Assembly: GCF_012489685.1 (NCBI RefSeq) | Contig: NC_080042.1 | Span: forward strand, 62,543,633 to 62,607,632 | DNA: 64,000 nt | Origin: Lotus japonicus | Taxonomy: Eukaryota > Streptophyta > Magnoliopsida > Fabales > Fabaceae | Direction of reading: 5' to 3' | Shown: positions 34,620-46,681 of the stretch, piece by piece | Numbering within the stretch: position 1 is the first letter of the stretch | Layout of the letters: each line of letters begins with the position of its first letter | The notes under the pieces: model-generated | What the model was told of the DNA's origin: nothing | Seen by the model: the letters and a program-made list of their open reading frames with translations, nothing else | Databases searched by the model: none | Made by a program: the position numbers and the translations under genes

Positions 34620-36689
34620 TTATTTAATGATTAAATAAGTTTTTTATTTAGTATAAACCTCCGGTATCCGGTCATCCTTTGAATGCTGTCAGATTCGGAA
34701 TTTAGTCATAGTTAAGACTTATCACCCCTCCAATAGAGTGTGTTGGGATGAGCAACTTTCCTTATGAGAAAAAAGTTTATTTTTCGTCCAATCATTTTGA
34801 GAAACACTTGAAATAGTGGATTTGAACTCTAGTATCATTGTCTAATGTCGAGCTAGTCTTGATATGCCATGCCACGTATACCGTTTTTAAAGATGTGGCA
34901 TCTGAGGTTTTTTTTCATCAGAAAAAACTTAATCCCTAATTTAGTCACCATAATCTAGTCGTTATTCTTTATATAGAGTTGCTTGCCATTTTTCATGGAT
35001 TGGTGGTAGTTTGAGATTATTGATACATGCATGTAGTCTGTTATTCTAATTTGCTTCATGTCATTTTATTAGTTTTGAGCCTCCTTCGAGCTTTCACGTT
35101 TATGCCGTGTTAATACAAAACATTAGCGATCTGCTCTGTAGGAAGTGGGAGGTGAGGTTGGGGCACATCCTAAGAGATGAATATATATTTTAACGGCCGG
35201 TCTTTAGAGTCTCTGCTCATTGCGGATGTTATAGGGACCAACTTTGCATGGTTGTAGTTGTAGGTGCTTTGGGGGAGGTGGGTGGGGTTCTTTGTTGTCT
35301 TAATTTTTTCTTTCTTCGACATGCATGCATTTCTATAAAAAGAAAAATTCTGATTATATTTTTGTGTGTTTGTCATCTTTCATTTCATCTATTGCAGGGT
35401 AATTGGAAGGAATAAATACGCAGGAAAAATAGAGGCATGGTTGAAAAATTATGTAGGTTGGCTTAGAAGTTTCACAACTCACAAGCATGCAAAGCAAATA
35501 AAATTTTATATTCTTTAATAGCGTGGAAAAAAACGTTAGCTTTAAACAACATCTACACCAACACCAACACCAACACGTACAATTATTATTTGTCTATATG
35601 CACCGTTGGAATGGCATGAAATTCATTGATTCTTTCTTATCGTCATGATTATATTCGTTTGAAAAAATGTGTTTGTTGTGGTACCTTAAGTCACGTTAAA
35701 ATATGATATCTAAAATGAGTTGACAAAGTAATAAAGACTCATGTTTCACATGAATCACCAATTGCATTTTCTCAATAATATACCTTACGATTAATGACAT
35801 CGATTCGATTAGTATTAGACTTCTCCCTTGATCGAAACCATGTTGCTCAAGCCCAATGTTAGGATCGAGATTCGCAGCAACCGCTTCAAGGTCGCGGTGG
35901 AGGCCAACAAAGATCGTCGGATGACAGTTGAGTTGCCAAGTGAATAAGGCCAACAAAGATCACATGTCATTAATCTACTAAACCACCTAATGTGAGTATC
36001 CCACCCAAATAAAAATGTGGGTATGACAGAATTCACCTTGAAAAAATATATCATTGCATTATTAAATTATAACTTATTAATTTTTATACCTTTATTTTTG
36101 AAAACTAATATTCAATATTTAAGTAGTACATGAAAAAATGGTTGCCTATAAAAAAAACATGAAAAATGGTTACTAGCATCGAATTTTTAATGAGGTAAAA
36201 GTTGATGCTAAAGTTGACTTGTGTTGACTTGATGTTGCTATTGTGGCTCACGTTAAATGGATTGAACCCAATGATCTAGGATCAGTCGCGATGGCAAGCA
36301 CGACATTTAATTGGTATTGGTTTAACTGACTTTAAGCTGACGTAACTCACTTGGCATTTCAACGGACACAAATTCATACTCACTTTGTTTTTATATAACT
36401 GTCATGGAAAAGAAAAAAACATCCATATTAAGAAATGCAATTAATTTTGTTAGTTTTTAGACAAATAAGATTTAATTTCCTATTTTACCCTTTGAAGTTT
36501 ATTCATTTTCTCTCATCATTTATTCTCCTACATTATCTACTCTATATATTTCCATTTTTTCTTCTGATATAAGAAGTTACATGCCTTTTCTCTCATTAAC
36601 CATTTGGTATTCTGCTTTTATTTTTATGGGAATCATAGATACTGAGAATATCTGAATTTATTGCAATTTATAATAACAGCATGAACAAT
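34620..36689. other. Intergenic sequence with one degraded RNase H trace
   Basis: There is no supported gene beyond the weak RNase H trace at 35760-35960. A short (CAACAC)n-like run, ACACCAACACCAACACCAAC, is at about 35554-35575. Confidence 0.5.
35760..35960 (-). pseudogene. Degraded LINE RNase H fragment
   Basis: The minus strand gives LEAVAANL, LEQHGFDQGR and SLILIESMSLIV, resembling the middle of the RVT_3 RNase H domain (EA-A-----LE-GF----ILES). The conserved ESD appears as ESM. The frame is short and broken, and the call is tentative. Confidence 0.42.
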
Positions 36690-36950
36690 TTAACATACAT
36701 TAATATATGAGGGTATTTTTGGAAAGAAATTAGTATTTGCACCTCCTTCCTTGAGCCACTGAACTTTAGATTTCTGGCAAAGCAATGATTCATGTAAATT
36801 TGTGATGAGCAAATATTTTCCCAACAACTCCTTCCTTTCCAGACCTTGCTCTCTCGTTGATTGTTGATCCTCCGCTTTCAAATCAAGTTCATTCATTCTC
36901 AAAACAACCTCACTTCTCTTTGTGTTCAAGATTTCCAAAAACCTCAAAGT
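36690..36950 (-). pseudogene. LINE ORF2 fragment (region before the reverse transcriptase)
   Basis: The minus frame reads NTKRSEVVLRMNELDLKAED and then LLCQKSKVQWLKEGGANTNFF. The S-V-WL-EGD-NT-FFH phrase is the conserved linker between endonuclease and reverse transcriptase in plant L1-type LINEs. Upstream, FEVFGNLEH in another frame fits the typical EVFGN of the same region, which implies a frameshift. It is a truncated, decayed copy. Confidence 0.65.
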
Positions 36951-36977
36951 TTCACTTCCTCAGCAAAGATTTTATAA

Positions 36978-37130
36978 TTAATGATACATACACATCTTAC
37001 TTTCTCTTCCATCTCATTTGCACACATTTTTATTCTTATCTCTCTCTACATTTCCTGTCACATCACAAATTGTATCACTCATTTCTCTCTTATTTCTTCT
37101 TTACCTCACAAGGTGGAGGTGGATTTAAAT
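36978..37130. mobile_element. Weak copy of the CT-rich MITE-like family
   Basis: Phrases TGATACATACACATCTTACT, TCCATCTCATTT and CTCACAAGGTGGAGG match the order seen at 24716-24884 and inverted at 52715-52885, but the ends are poorly kept. Confidence 0.3.
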
Positions 37131-37786
37131 TGTCAACTAAACATCATTCAATATTATATTAGTCTACCTAAAGTTAGGCTATGATAATTTTAGCTATAAA
37201 AATCAATACATATATTAAAACATAATCATTCTAAGAAGTTGTTAGCTGATGTGTCAGCTCCACAAATTTTTGGCAATATTTTATTCCCCCACCTGAATAA
37301 ACTGCAATATTTTATTCACTCACCCATTATTTTAATACAGTTTATTCCAACACCTTCTCTCACCTTCTATGCCATCAATGCGTTTTTCTTTTTCCCCCTC
37401 CCAACCACCGGTGTCTCTTCTCATTCTTCTTTTTTTTTCCCTCTCTTCATTTTCCCTTCTTAATTTTCCTCGATTTTGTTCATTCTTTTTCGGTTTTTCC
37501 GTGCACAACTACATTCTTCCTCTGTTATTGATGGCTTCGCCGCCCATTTTGTTCACCCAATGTTATTCTCACCAACCAAAATTTGTTTTCTGTTTTTTTT
37601 TAAAACAATTTGGTGCATTTGTTCCCAAACCATGATTGTTTTTCTTTGATTCTTCAGCTTCTGCTGTTTAAAATTCAAATTGTTATGTCACTCCATCTCT
37701 TCTATAAAAGGGTTTGATTTCTCAAGCCCAGACCCAGAAACCCTATTCGATAATTTCTTCCTAATCCCTTTTCAAGCTTTTTCGCC

Positions 37787-39235
37787 ATGTCTCTTAGGGT
37801 TGATGATGTTTCCAGCATTGATGTTTCGAAAGAAACGTGGTCTATCGTGGTGAAGGTCATTCGTCTTTGGTTAACTCCAAGCTATTCTGGATCTAAACTA
37901 CCGTCGTCTTTAGAGATGGTTTACATGGATTCAAAGGTTTTGAATTTGTTCCATCCCCTTTCAATCAGTATTCTTATTCTCTATATTTTCTAATGGTTTG
38001 TTTATTCATTTGTGTTTTCAGGGTGCTAAAATTCAAAGAACCAGACACGTCCTACCTTATAGGTTTTTGTTTCCTTTTGACTGTAATTGTTGTTTTTTTT
38101 CCATGTTTTTGCTCTCACTGACTTATTTTTCTTTTTGGATCTTGGCAGATGTGATAGGTATCCTGACAGGGTCGTCCGGGGAGCAGGAGTTCGAAAAACA
38201 TGGAAGAGTGCAAAAGAGGATTACATTAGAACTTGATCAGGAAGGGTATGTTTCAATCTGTTTATTTCCTTGCAGCCTATATTTAGTTGTGTTTGCAATG
38301 TTTGTTTATTTTGTTTTTGTTTTTCTTTAGGGTTCGCATTGAAGCTTCTTTTTTTGGAAAATATGTGGATGAAATAGTTTGTCAGTTGGCTTTTGGTGAC
38401 ATGACTAATGCAGTTGTTGTAATTCAATTTGCCAAGATCAAGCCTTTCAAAGGTATTTATTTAATCTGCCTATCATTAATTGTTCCTTTTCTGCAATTCT
38501 CAATTTTTTTTAAATCGTTTACAAGAAAGGCTAGCATTCAGAATGTTTATGGCGCTACAAGGATTTTTTTTAATCCTGCAGTTGAGGAGGCTGCTCCTCT
38601 TCAACCAAGGTTACTATCTGTTTTTTGATTCATGTTCTAACTGAATTAATTTCAGGTTAAGGAAGACCAAGTTGAACAAACTATTGAAGCTGTAGTTCCT
38701 AACAATGAATCTGGATCTGTGAATTTGAGTCCTTTTTCTGTCCAAGTTGATATTGTATCCTCTATTTCCAAGAACCCTGAACTGGTGCTTTGATTGCTTA
38801 TTGTTTGTAATTCTTGATCTTCTTTCATTTAAAAATTACAGAACTGTTAATTCTGATTTTTTATATTTTCCAGACTGATGTTAGTGAGGTTGATGTGAAT
38901 CTTAAGCAAAAAACAGTGGCTGGAAGGAAGGTTAATTCTGTGGCAAACCTGAAAGAAACTTCTCCTCCGGATGAGAATAATGTTGTGCAGTTTCTCGAAT
39001 GCTTATGTTAAGTTTATTAATTATATTTTATCTCATCTATATGTTCTGATTGGTTTTTTCTTTTTTTTAGGTGAAGGTTTGTGATGTTGTTGACAAGATT
39101 GAAGCTGCACTTCCTGACAATGTATTATCTCAAGTCCCCCTTCAGGCTGGAAACAATGATTCTCCTCCATCCAAGCGTCCTGTCCCTGTTGATGTTGATG
39201 CCCTTGCAAATGGTGTTGGAACAAGAAGCCGTTGA
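37787..39235 (+). pseudogene. RPA1-like single-strand DNA-binding protein of the Helitron, decayed
   Basis: The exons I can place are 37787-37936 (MSLRVDDVSSIDVSKETWSI..., ending MVYMDSK), 38022-38062, 38149-38245 (DVIGILTG...LELDQEG), 38331-38452 (VRIEASFFGKYVDEIV...VVVIQFAKIKPFK), about 38526-38610 (SIQNVYGATRIFFNP), 38656-38784, 38874-38989 and 39071-39235. The start is the N-terminal OB fold of plant RPA70-like (DUF223) proteins and the DVIG...GKYVD...VQFAKIKPFKG part is the next OB fold. The stretch normally linking the two folds is missing, the phase does not agree between 38062 and 38149, and the acceptor before SIQN appears mutated. A stop at 39233 cuts off a KIVKQEKM-like tail in another frame. 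Probably non-functional. Confidence 0.68.
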
Positions 39236-40717
39236 AGATTGTTAAGCAGGAGAAGATGTGAAAGATCAAGATGTTTTTTGGAGTTGTTTTTTGTCTTTTG
39301 GTGTTTTAGTGGGGTCTTTGACCCATGAATTTCTCTTTTAAGAACTTTGGTTATTTTGTTTCTTTTGTTGAATTTTGTTTCGAGTTGCTCATTGTGCTGA
39401 GCTTGATGGTTGTAATGACATTGCTATGATTTTTGCTTTCATCATTTTGGATCATAGCTAAATTTAATTTTCATGTTTTCAACGGTGATGTGTTTTCCAT
39501 GATCTCTATTTTCTAATGTGTAATAAGTTTATTTATATTATGGTTATTGGTATTATTTGGTCTGTGGGTAAACCTGTCTCTTTATGTCAGGATGAATATT
39601 TCAAAAATGGGTTAATTTTTAACGAATTGAAAAATAAATTATTATTTATCTATTTAAATGGAAATTTCGATAATAGAAAACCTTTTGTTTTCTAAATATT
39701 TTGCTGGGCCCAGTCAATATTTTTTTGAAACAATAGGGTGTGATGAAAAACTTTTTGACTTTGAAATTTAAATTTAAAAAAATAACAATTATCAACGACA
39801 TGCCTTTTGAAACAATTGGTTGGCATTTTATCTTTTTTCTTGAAGCACAAGAATATTATAAAATTGCATTCGTTATTAAGTTGTGTTTAATCTGGAGTTC
39901 TAAAACCAATTTGTATGCCTTTTTGACAATATTTTCGTTGTGATTTAAAACGATTTGACTTTGATATTCAAAGTTTGAAAAATATTTAATCAACAACATG
40001 CTTTTTGAAACATGCGGTTGTGATTTTATTTTTTTACTTGAAGCACTATAATATTGCAAGAGCTTTTTATGACTTCTTAATTATTAAATTTGAATTTCAA
40101 TGTCAATTGTTTTTTGATCACATCTATGTTTTTTAATTCTGATTCAAAGTTATTTATACAGAAAACCTCAATTAAATATGAATTTTTTTTAAAAAAAAAA
40201 ATACTTGTCGTTTCATATCCATAGAATGTGGGATTTCAACTTGCATGATATTTAATCGGTTGATTTATTTATTTTTAACAAAAAAACAACTATTCAAAAA
40301 AAAAAACAAAAAACAAAAAAACTATTTGGGACTCTCTATAAAAGGCGTGATAGTCTTTTGCGTTTCCAATACTTATAATATTAACGTTCTGTTTTGAAAA
40401 AATGAAAAATTGATTAAACACTTCATCTTCTTTATGTCTGCAACCGTTTTTACTTTTGGAATTAACATTATGAGACTTTCTCTCTTCCTGAAGTGGGAAT
40501 TTAATATTCCCATATCCCCACAAACACTCTTCCATCTTCCCAAGTAAGTTTCTGTTCAAACTATTGTTAAGTGGGCACGTGTTATTATGTGGTTTTGCAT
40601 GCCATTACATCAATCATTTGCTTTTCTACTCATTGTTGCATATCATCTGCAGTGTATTTCGAAATCTTCTTCTTGCAACTTCTATTCTCTTCTTCATTCT
40701 AGTAAACCCATTTCACA
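39236..40717. other. Helitron spacer, AT-rich, with a 200-bp imperfect duplication
   Basis: No gene is seen. Segments starting near 39745 and 39947 share phrases such as TTTTTGACTTTGA, ACATGCTTTTTGAAAC and CTTGAAGCAC in the same order, about 200 bp apart. The HUH replication domain expected in this area is not found. Confidence 0.55.
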
Positions 40718-42513
40718 ATGAATCCCCAAAATTTTCCCCGATTGTTCTACAAGAGTTTTCTCCCTGTTGTGAGCCGGAATTTGGAGGTAAATATGTGTTC
40801 ACATTTTTTCTCCCTTTATGTGTTTCAACATGTCTACTTCAGTGCATGTGATTTTTCTTTGCAACATTTTTTTTACAGTACGAAGGGGAGTTGGATCGTG
40901 GTTATGTCAGGCATCACAAGCAGAAGCTTAAGAAACAGTGGTTGCTTAGGGACGATGGCGGTAACACTCATGTTGTGGAATACAACATGGATGAAAAGGA
41001 AGCTTACACGAAGGTACATTTTAGCCTATCTATAAAAGTGATTCTAAGTTTGTATGTTTTTTATTTTTCGCTGTATTGAGATTTCAAATTTATTTCCTTT
41101 CTTCACAGATTTTGAATGCTGTGGAGTCAAACAATGGGTTTTTTTTTTCTTATATGGATTTGGGGGATCTGGTATGACGTTTGTGTGGAATACACTTTCT
41201 GCTGCCATGCGATCTAAAGGGAAAATTGTCCTGAATGTTGCTTCTAGCGGGATTGCTTCATTATTATTGCCTGGAGGAAGAACAGCTCACTCAAGGTTTT
41301 CTATCCCTATTTCAATCCATGAATTATCAACCTGTAATGTTCGGCAAGGTTCTCAAAAAGCTGAATTACTTCAAAAAGCAAGCCTTATAATTTGGGATGA
41401 AGCTCCAATGATGAACAAGCACTGTTTTGAAGCTCTAGACAGAACTTTAAATGACATTATGAAAACTGAAGCAACTTTTGGCCATCCAAAATCATTTGGA
41501 GGGAAAGTTGTAGTTTTAGGGGGAGACTTCCGGCAAATTCTTTCGGTAATCTCGAAAGGTAGTAGATTTGATATTGTTTCATCTGCGGTTAATTCATCTT
41601 ACCTATGGGAGCATTGCAAAGTATTGAAGCTAACAATCAACATGAGGTTACAACAAGCTGCATCTTCATCTTCTGCAAGTGAAATCAAGGAATTTGCAGA
41701 TTGGATTCTTCAAGTAGGGGATGGAACAGTGAAAACAATTGATGATGATGATTCAATTATTGAGATTCCCCCTGATCTCTTGGTGAAAGATTGTGATAAT
41801 CCTTTACTTGAATTGGTTAACTTTGCATACCCCAATATTGTTGCTAATTTGGAAAACTCAAAATATTTTCAACAAAGAGCACTACTTGCACCTACTCTAG
41901 AAAGTGTAGAAGAGGTCAACAACTATATGCTATCTATGATTCCTGGGGAGGAGACTGAATATTTGAGTTATGATACTCCATGTAGATCAGATGAAGATCA
42001 GATATAGATGCAGAATGGTTCACTTCTGAATTTTTGAATGATGTTAAATGCTCTGGTATTCCGAACCATCGAATTATACTCAAAGTTGGGGTCCCTATTA
42101 TGCTCATCCGTAATCTAGATTAGGCTTCTGGTTTGTGTAATGGCACTAGATTGACGGTTACAGATTTGACTCCTTATATAATTGTAGCTACCGCACTATC
42201 AGGACTAAAATCAGAAAAACCTGTTTATATTCCTAGAATGAGCTTGACTCCTTCCGACACTGGCCTCCCTTTTAAATTCCAACGACGACAATTCCCAATA
42301 ACTGTTTGTTTTGCCATGACTATCAATAAGAATCAAGGACAATCTTTGTCGCATGTTGGATTATATCTTCCACGACCGGTGTTCACGCATGGTCAATTAT
42401 ATGTAGCAGTATCAAGAGTTAAATCCAGAAAAGGGTTGAAGATTCTCATTGTTGATGACAAAGGAGTAGTTTCAAATAGCACTCGAAATGTGGTCTATGA
42501 AGAAGTATTCTAA
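40718..42513 (+). pseudogene. PIF1-type Helitron helicase, C-terminal half, decayed
   Basis: Exons 40718-40786, 40879-41013 and 41109 onward join in phase 0. The third leads through ILNAVESNNG into the helicase core: LYGFGGSGMTFVWNTLSA (Walker A), SLIIWDEAPM (Walker B), VVVLGGDFRQI, CKVLKLTINMRL, and in the last part FPITVCFAMTINKNQGQS and HGQLYVAVSRVKS. Four faults are visible: a frame change at the T10 run 41139-41148, Met replacing the Walker A Lys (GSGMT for GTGKT), a one-base frameshift near 42000, and a TAG stop at 42121-42123 where the family has Gln. The first two exons (FPRLFYKSFLP, LLRDDGGNTHVVEYN) are not a normal helicase start and might be B3-like. PIF1 helicases unwind DNA in rolling-circle transposition. 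This copy cannot work. Confidence 0.85.
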
Positions 42514-42906
42514 AACATATGATTGGTTAGTTATAAACTATTTACCCTTGAAAATTATGAATTCTTTTCAAATGTTTTCATTATGCTTGAAGGTTATAAA
42601 TAAAGTCTTTAAAAGACGTTGAATAAGAAAAATAGAAAATCATTACTAACTCATTCTCCTACTTTTGCAGGTCCCTTGGAGTTCAATTATAGAAAGGAAG
42701 AGATGGCAGTCCAAGGATGCATTAACTAATAGTGATATCTATGTATTTTTTGTGCCTTTATTGAATTTAGAAGAGATTCTATTCAAAAGATATTCAATTT
42801 GAGTTCAAATTATTGGTAAGTTTAATGAAATTTGTATTCATATTTGAACTTCAATGGATTGTTGTCTTTTTAATTTGTTAATGTACAAAGTTCATTATTT
42901 TTTCGA

Positions 42907-42933
42907 CGTGCAACGCACGGGTAAAAACACTAG
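42907..42933 (+). other. Helitron 3' hairpin and CTAG terminus
   Basis: A 5-bp stem CGTGC/GCACG with an AAC loop is followed by GGGTAAAAACA and CTAG, then the host T. This is the canonical 3' end of plant Helitrons and acts as the transposition terminator. Confidence 0.88.
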
Positions 42934-43545
42934 TACCAACACATGTTAGCATAGTTGACAATGATGAAACATTTTCTCTCAGAAATTGTGTATTTGATTT
43001 TCATTGACGGCGTGAAAACTGTGTAGATGGACGATTCATAAGTACCTTCGTAAGTGACTTATGATTCTAAAAACATTCTTTACCAATACTTATAACGGAT
43101 CCGAACTCACTCAAACTTTTATTAGCTAAAAAAAACTTATAACTTTGAAATAACGGTTAACTAAAAAGCATATATACATGGTGCAGTCTTTGAGGGATGA
43201 GGGTTGGGGACAATCACATAATTTCGCAATAGTGGTAGTTGACAAGTATTGATACACGTGCCTTTTAACAACGAACTTGACGGCCTAGCCATCCACCACG
43301 TCAACAGTGACGTTTCATTTCGTCACTAACGACAACAATTGGTAAGATTTGGTTGGGTACACCCATCACATGCACTGCAATTTTAAGGCATGAGTTTTTA
43401 AATGCTGACCTGGAGTCTTTGACATAAATTTTAACGTAGAATTTTTTTTTCTTGACATGATTAAGCGTAGAATTCTTATAAAGGGTTAATTTTTTTAAAG
43501 AAATTGTTATTAATTTTTTTTTGAAAGAAACATAGATCTCAGAAA
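42934..43545. other. Intergenic sequence, nothing recognised
   Basis: No supported gene was found. Poly-T runs at about 43490-43525 belong to the 3' end of the minus-strand LINE remnant that follows. Confidence 0.5.
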
Positions 43546-43771
43546 TCAAGCAGGCATGGAAGTTATAGCATCAGAGTTTACAAAAGCATCACGACCAGGA
43601 GGTCCTTCCTCTATCCAAACCAAAAAAGAGGATGGTCCCCGGGCTAAAATGTCAGCGGCTCGGTTGTCGGAACGACGAACAAATAAAACATCAATGTTTG
43701 CAAAAGATAAAGCTAAAGTGACATCCTCTTCATATTTAAAACAAAGTGATATTGTGTTATAGTGATAAATG
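43546..43771 (-). pseudogene. 5'-truncated LINE, end of RNase H domain and 3' tail
   Basis: The minus frame reads LALSFANIDVLFVRRSDNRA, then ADILARGPSS and a hydrophilic tail ending at TGA 43548-43546. V-R-DNRAAD-LAR is the last helix of the LINE RNase H domain. The stop is followed (minus strand) by a short 3'UTR and an A-run (TTTCAAAAAAAAA at 43527-43515). The 5' part is missing, as is usual for LINE insertions. A short possible TSD, TTGTTAT/TTGTGTTAT, is not convincing. Confidence 0.65.
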
Positions 43772-45724
43772 TTAGGGAGGTCGGTGTAATAATCATATAT
43801 CTCAAGAGATGTACGTCAGTGCATTGTTTCGAATAAAATAAGGATGGTTAGTGTATTGCTAAATAATATAGGAATATCGATGCAATAATAATAAATCTTA
43901 GGAAAGTCCAATGTAATTTTCTATTTTTTTTATCTATACACTCTTTATTCTATTTTTGCTTGAACCACATGTTTAAGTAATCATGTTTCTACCTCGGGTA
44001 CGACCCTATACGCGATAAATACACTCTTCAACGTAGATCATGTACTTAGCTCATTTTTCACAAAATTAATATATTTATTAAGTGGTAAGAAATATATTAA
44101 TTATTTAAAAAATAACTCAATCATAGGGAGGTGTGAGAGAATATTTCAATATAGTGTGTTGCTGACACAGAATTTTCAGTACATGTATGATTTTTGTTTA
44201 GAAGGACTAAAATCCTTTTTGAATCTATATAACATGAGTGCTTATATATGCAAGTGTTTGAGAAAATTTATATAAACTGTTTATTGTCTATTTGTTAGTT
44301 GTTTTGGGCTTATATTCATAAGATGTACGTATACACTCGTTCTTAGTTAACTGTTCGAAAAGAAAAGAAACACACATATTAAGGCGTGCAACCATAAACA
44401 AAAAACTAATAAAAATGAGAAGAAAAAAAAAGACAACACCCAACAACTAATGACAACGCCACCAAAGCCTCCACACCACCTTCAGGTCTAGCTGCAACGC
44501 ACAAAGATCTACATAAAAAAATCTACCTACACAACTAGAACTCCCTTCATGACTTGATGTCATAGAGATCAGTCTGGTCGAAAATTCATCACTGCAAGAG
44601 GGAGGGATCCCCTCGCCACAACTCCAAAACTAGTAGAAGTGTAGAACATCTCAGAGAACAAAGTATTACATTTTTTATAGGTGTTCCAGAATTAACACTC
44701 AGAACGGGTGTAGGCCACAAACCCTTGCAGCGGCAGGTTTGGTAATAACCTATATATTCGTTTTTAGATATATGCAAAGATCATTTACAATGATGTCAAT
44801 GCTCTCTTTTATAGAGGCATTACATGAAAACCCTAGTTCCTAGGCTAGCTAATTGGGCTAGTTGGGCCTTGAAACACTCGGCCTAGCTCCCTTACATACT
44901 GTGACCGCCCAAAGACGATTGTTCTAAACAGAACTTCCTTAGTCTACAAAGTCTTCACCCTCGCCCCTAGGGAGCATTCTCCTGAGCCCTTGATTGTCCC
45001 AGACTTGAGGGACCTCTTTGGGGGTGGGGATCTCGTCCCGTTCGATAAGTGTTATATATTGACTTGTACTTAGTGAATAAGAGACTTCTAAAAAATAGGA
45101 ACATGCATATGAAGTCATAAATAATGTTAATATTGTCATTTTATTAAGTATACAATTTTTGTCTACCGTGAGCTAAAATAACTTGGTTCACGAGTTAAAA
45201 TAAATTTTATGCATATTAATTTTAGCACATGATAAGCTTATTGTAAATACTACGATATTGAGAGCGGGCAGATTCGAGAAAGGAGAGATAAAAATATGAA
45301 ACTCAACCTCATTAAGTTAGGGAAATCCACATGGAACTCATGTCCTCCTTAATTTTAATTTATTTTATTTAATCTTATTAATTCAATTATGCTTCGAATT
45401 GTACGTATTAACGCAATGGAAACACTAAAGAAAACTGTTGATGTAATTTCAACTTTTTGGGACTGGGAGACAATTTTGAGAATGCATCCTTTGCTTGCTT
45501 GATGATCTTGAAATGTCTCTTTGGTGCGTATCCTGCGCGATAATAACAATATAGCTGATTGTATGACACAACAAGCTTCTCGTCTCTTGACTTTCAACGG
45601 TATGTCTCGAAATCTCCCCCTTCTTTTGCTTTTGCATCATTATATCTTAACGTCGTTGTGTAGTGTTTGTTCTTCATTTAATTTTCCTCTTAGAAGCAAA
45701 ATAATAATAATTTAAAAAATAGGT
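43772..45724. other. Intergenic sequence, possible decayed LTR at 44560-45170
   Basis: No supported gene was found. On the minus strand 44560-45170 has a TATAAAAGAG box (about 44808) followed by an LTR-leader-like stretch, and may be part of an old LTR. No ends or second copy were found. Confidence 0.35.
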
Positions 45725-45735
45725 GTTAAAAATTA

Positions 45736-46564
45736 AATTTTTTTCAAAAGATCAAAATCATATTATTGAATGAAAAAACTTGAGACCAACCCTCTCAAGT
45801 AGGCTCCAAAAACATAGAACAAAGACCATAATCAAAATAAAAAACAGAAAAGATGCAGCAAAAATCCTAGGCTGCAACTAGAAGTGTCAAAGGCTAACAT
45901 TGCTCAAAGCCTGGTAGAGCCAAAGAAAACGCTAAGGGGTATTGAGCGCTCAACACCAGATTTGGCCATATGGTCTGCAATAGGATTTGCTTCTCTGTAA
46001 ATGTGAACCACTGCCACAACTGCAAGCTCTTCACATAGGTTGTCAATCAGATTCAGCTCATTTCGAAGCTTCCAAGGTCTGTAGAATTGCTGTTTACCCA
46101 GGCTACTGCAAGTGAGGAATCCCTTTCAATCACGAGGTGTCTGAGGGAGTGTTCCTTGTTGAACTGCAATACTTTTAGAATTGCAAACACTTCTGCTTCG
46201 TATGCCCATTTTATTCCCAAAGACTCAGAAAAAACACCATCGAATTCTTTGGCGTGATTCCAAATCACACCACCTGCTCCACTCGGTCCAGGTTTGCTTT
46301 TCGTGGAGCCATCAACATTAGCTTTGAGCAGGCCCAAATCAGGAGCATTCGAAACACTAGAGCGAAATTTGGGTGTTGGAGGCTTAATACTTATTTCATC
46401 AAAATGTTGTACAAATTCGTAAGAGGAATAGAGACATTCTTTCCACCATCCGTGTATCCAAGCAGAAATTTGAGATAGATGAAAATCCCATATAGATTCA
46501 AAAGAGACAGAATGATTGTTGAATATTACCTGGTTTTTTTCTAGCCAAATTGACCAAAATATGA
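45736..46564 (-). mobile_element. 5'-truncated L1-type LINE with TSD
   Basis: Direct repeats GTTAAAAATTA at 45725-45735 and 46565-46575 flank the element. On the minus strand it reads from IFWSIWLEKNQVIFNNHS (the zf-RVT to RNase H linker) through the RNase H domain: KANVDGSTKSKPGPSGAGG, then YEAEVFAILKVLQF, VIERDSSLAVAWVN and, after a one-base frameshift near 46085, RPWKLRNELNLIDNL and HIYREANPIADHMAKSG with a stop at 45906-45904. A 3'UTR and A-rich end (TTTTGAAAAAAATTTAA) follow at about 45736-45755. All four RNase H acidic positions look intact apart from the frameshift. Confidence 0.85.
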
Positions 46565-46681
46565 GTTAAAAATTATATAAGAAATTTGAAAATTAAATCA
46601 AATTTTAACAAAACATGAGTTAAATAACAAAACATTTTGTAATTATTATTTAACTATACTATTACAATTCCAACTATGTAA

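Larger units (their letters stand above)
37203..42933 (+). mobile_element. Helitron, 5.7 kb, carrying RPA-like and helicase pseudogenes
   Basis: The 3' end is clear: a CGTGC-AAC-GCACG hairpin (42907-42919), a short spacer and a terminal CTAG at 42930-42933 followed by T. The proposed 5' end TCAATACATATATTAAAAC (37203) follows an A, so the insertion lies between A and T as Helitrons require. Inside, in plus orientation, are an RPA1-like OB-fold gene and the C-terminal half of a PIF1-type helicase, the two proteins plant Helitrons encode. The HUH replication-initiator domain that should precede the helicase is not visible, and both genes are broken. So this is a dead derivative. The 5' end is less certain than the 3' end. 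Confidence 0.72.

Noticed and set aside
36857..37635. Overlapping Ser/Phe-rich frames on the plus strand
   Set aside because: Composition is that of CT-rich MITE and leader sequence. No domain, splice support or conserved phrase.
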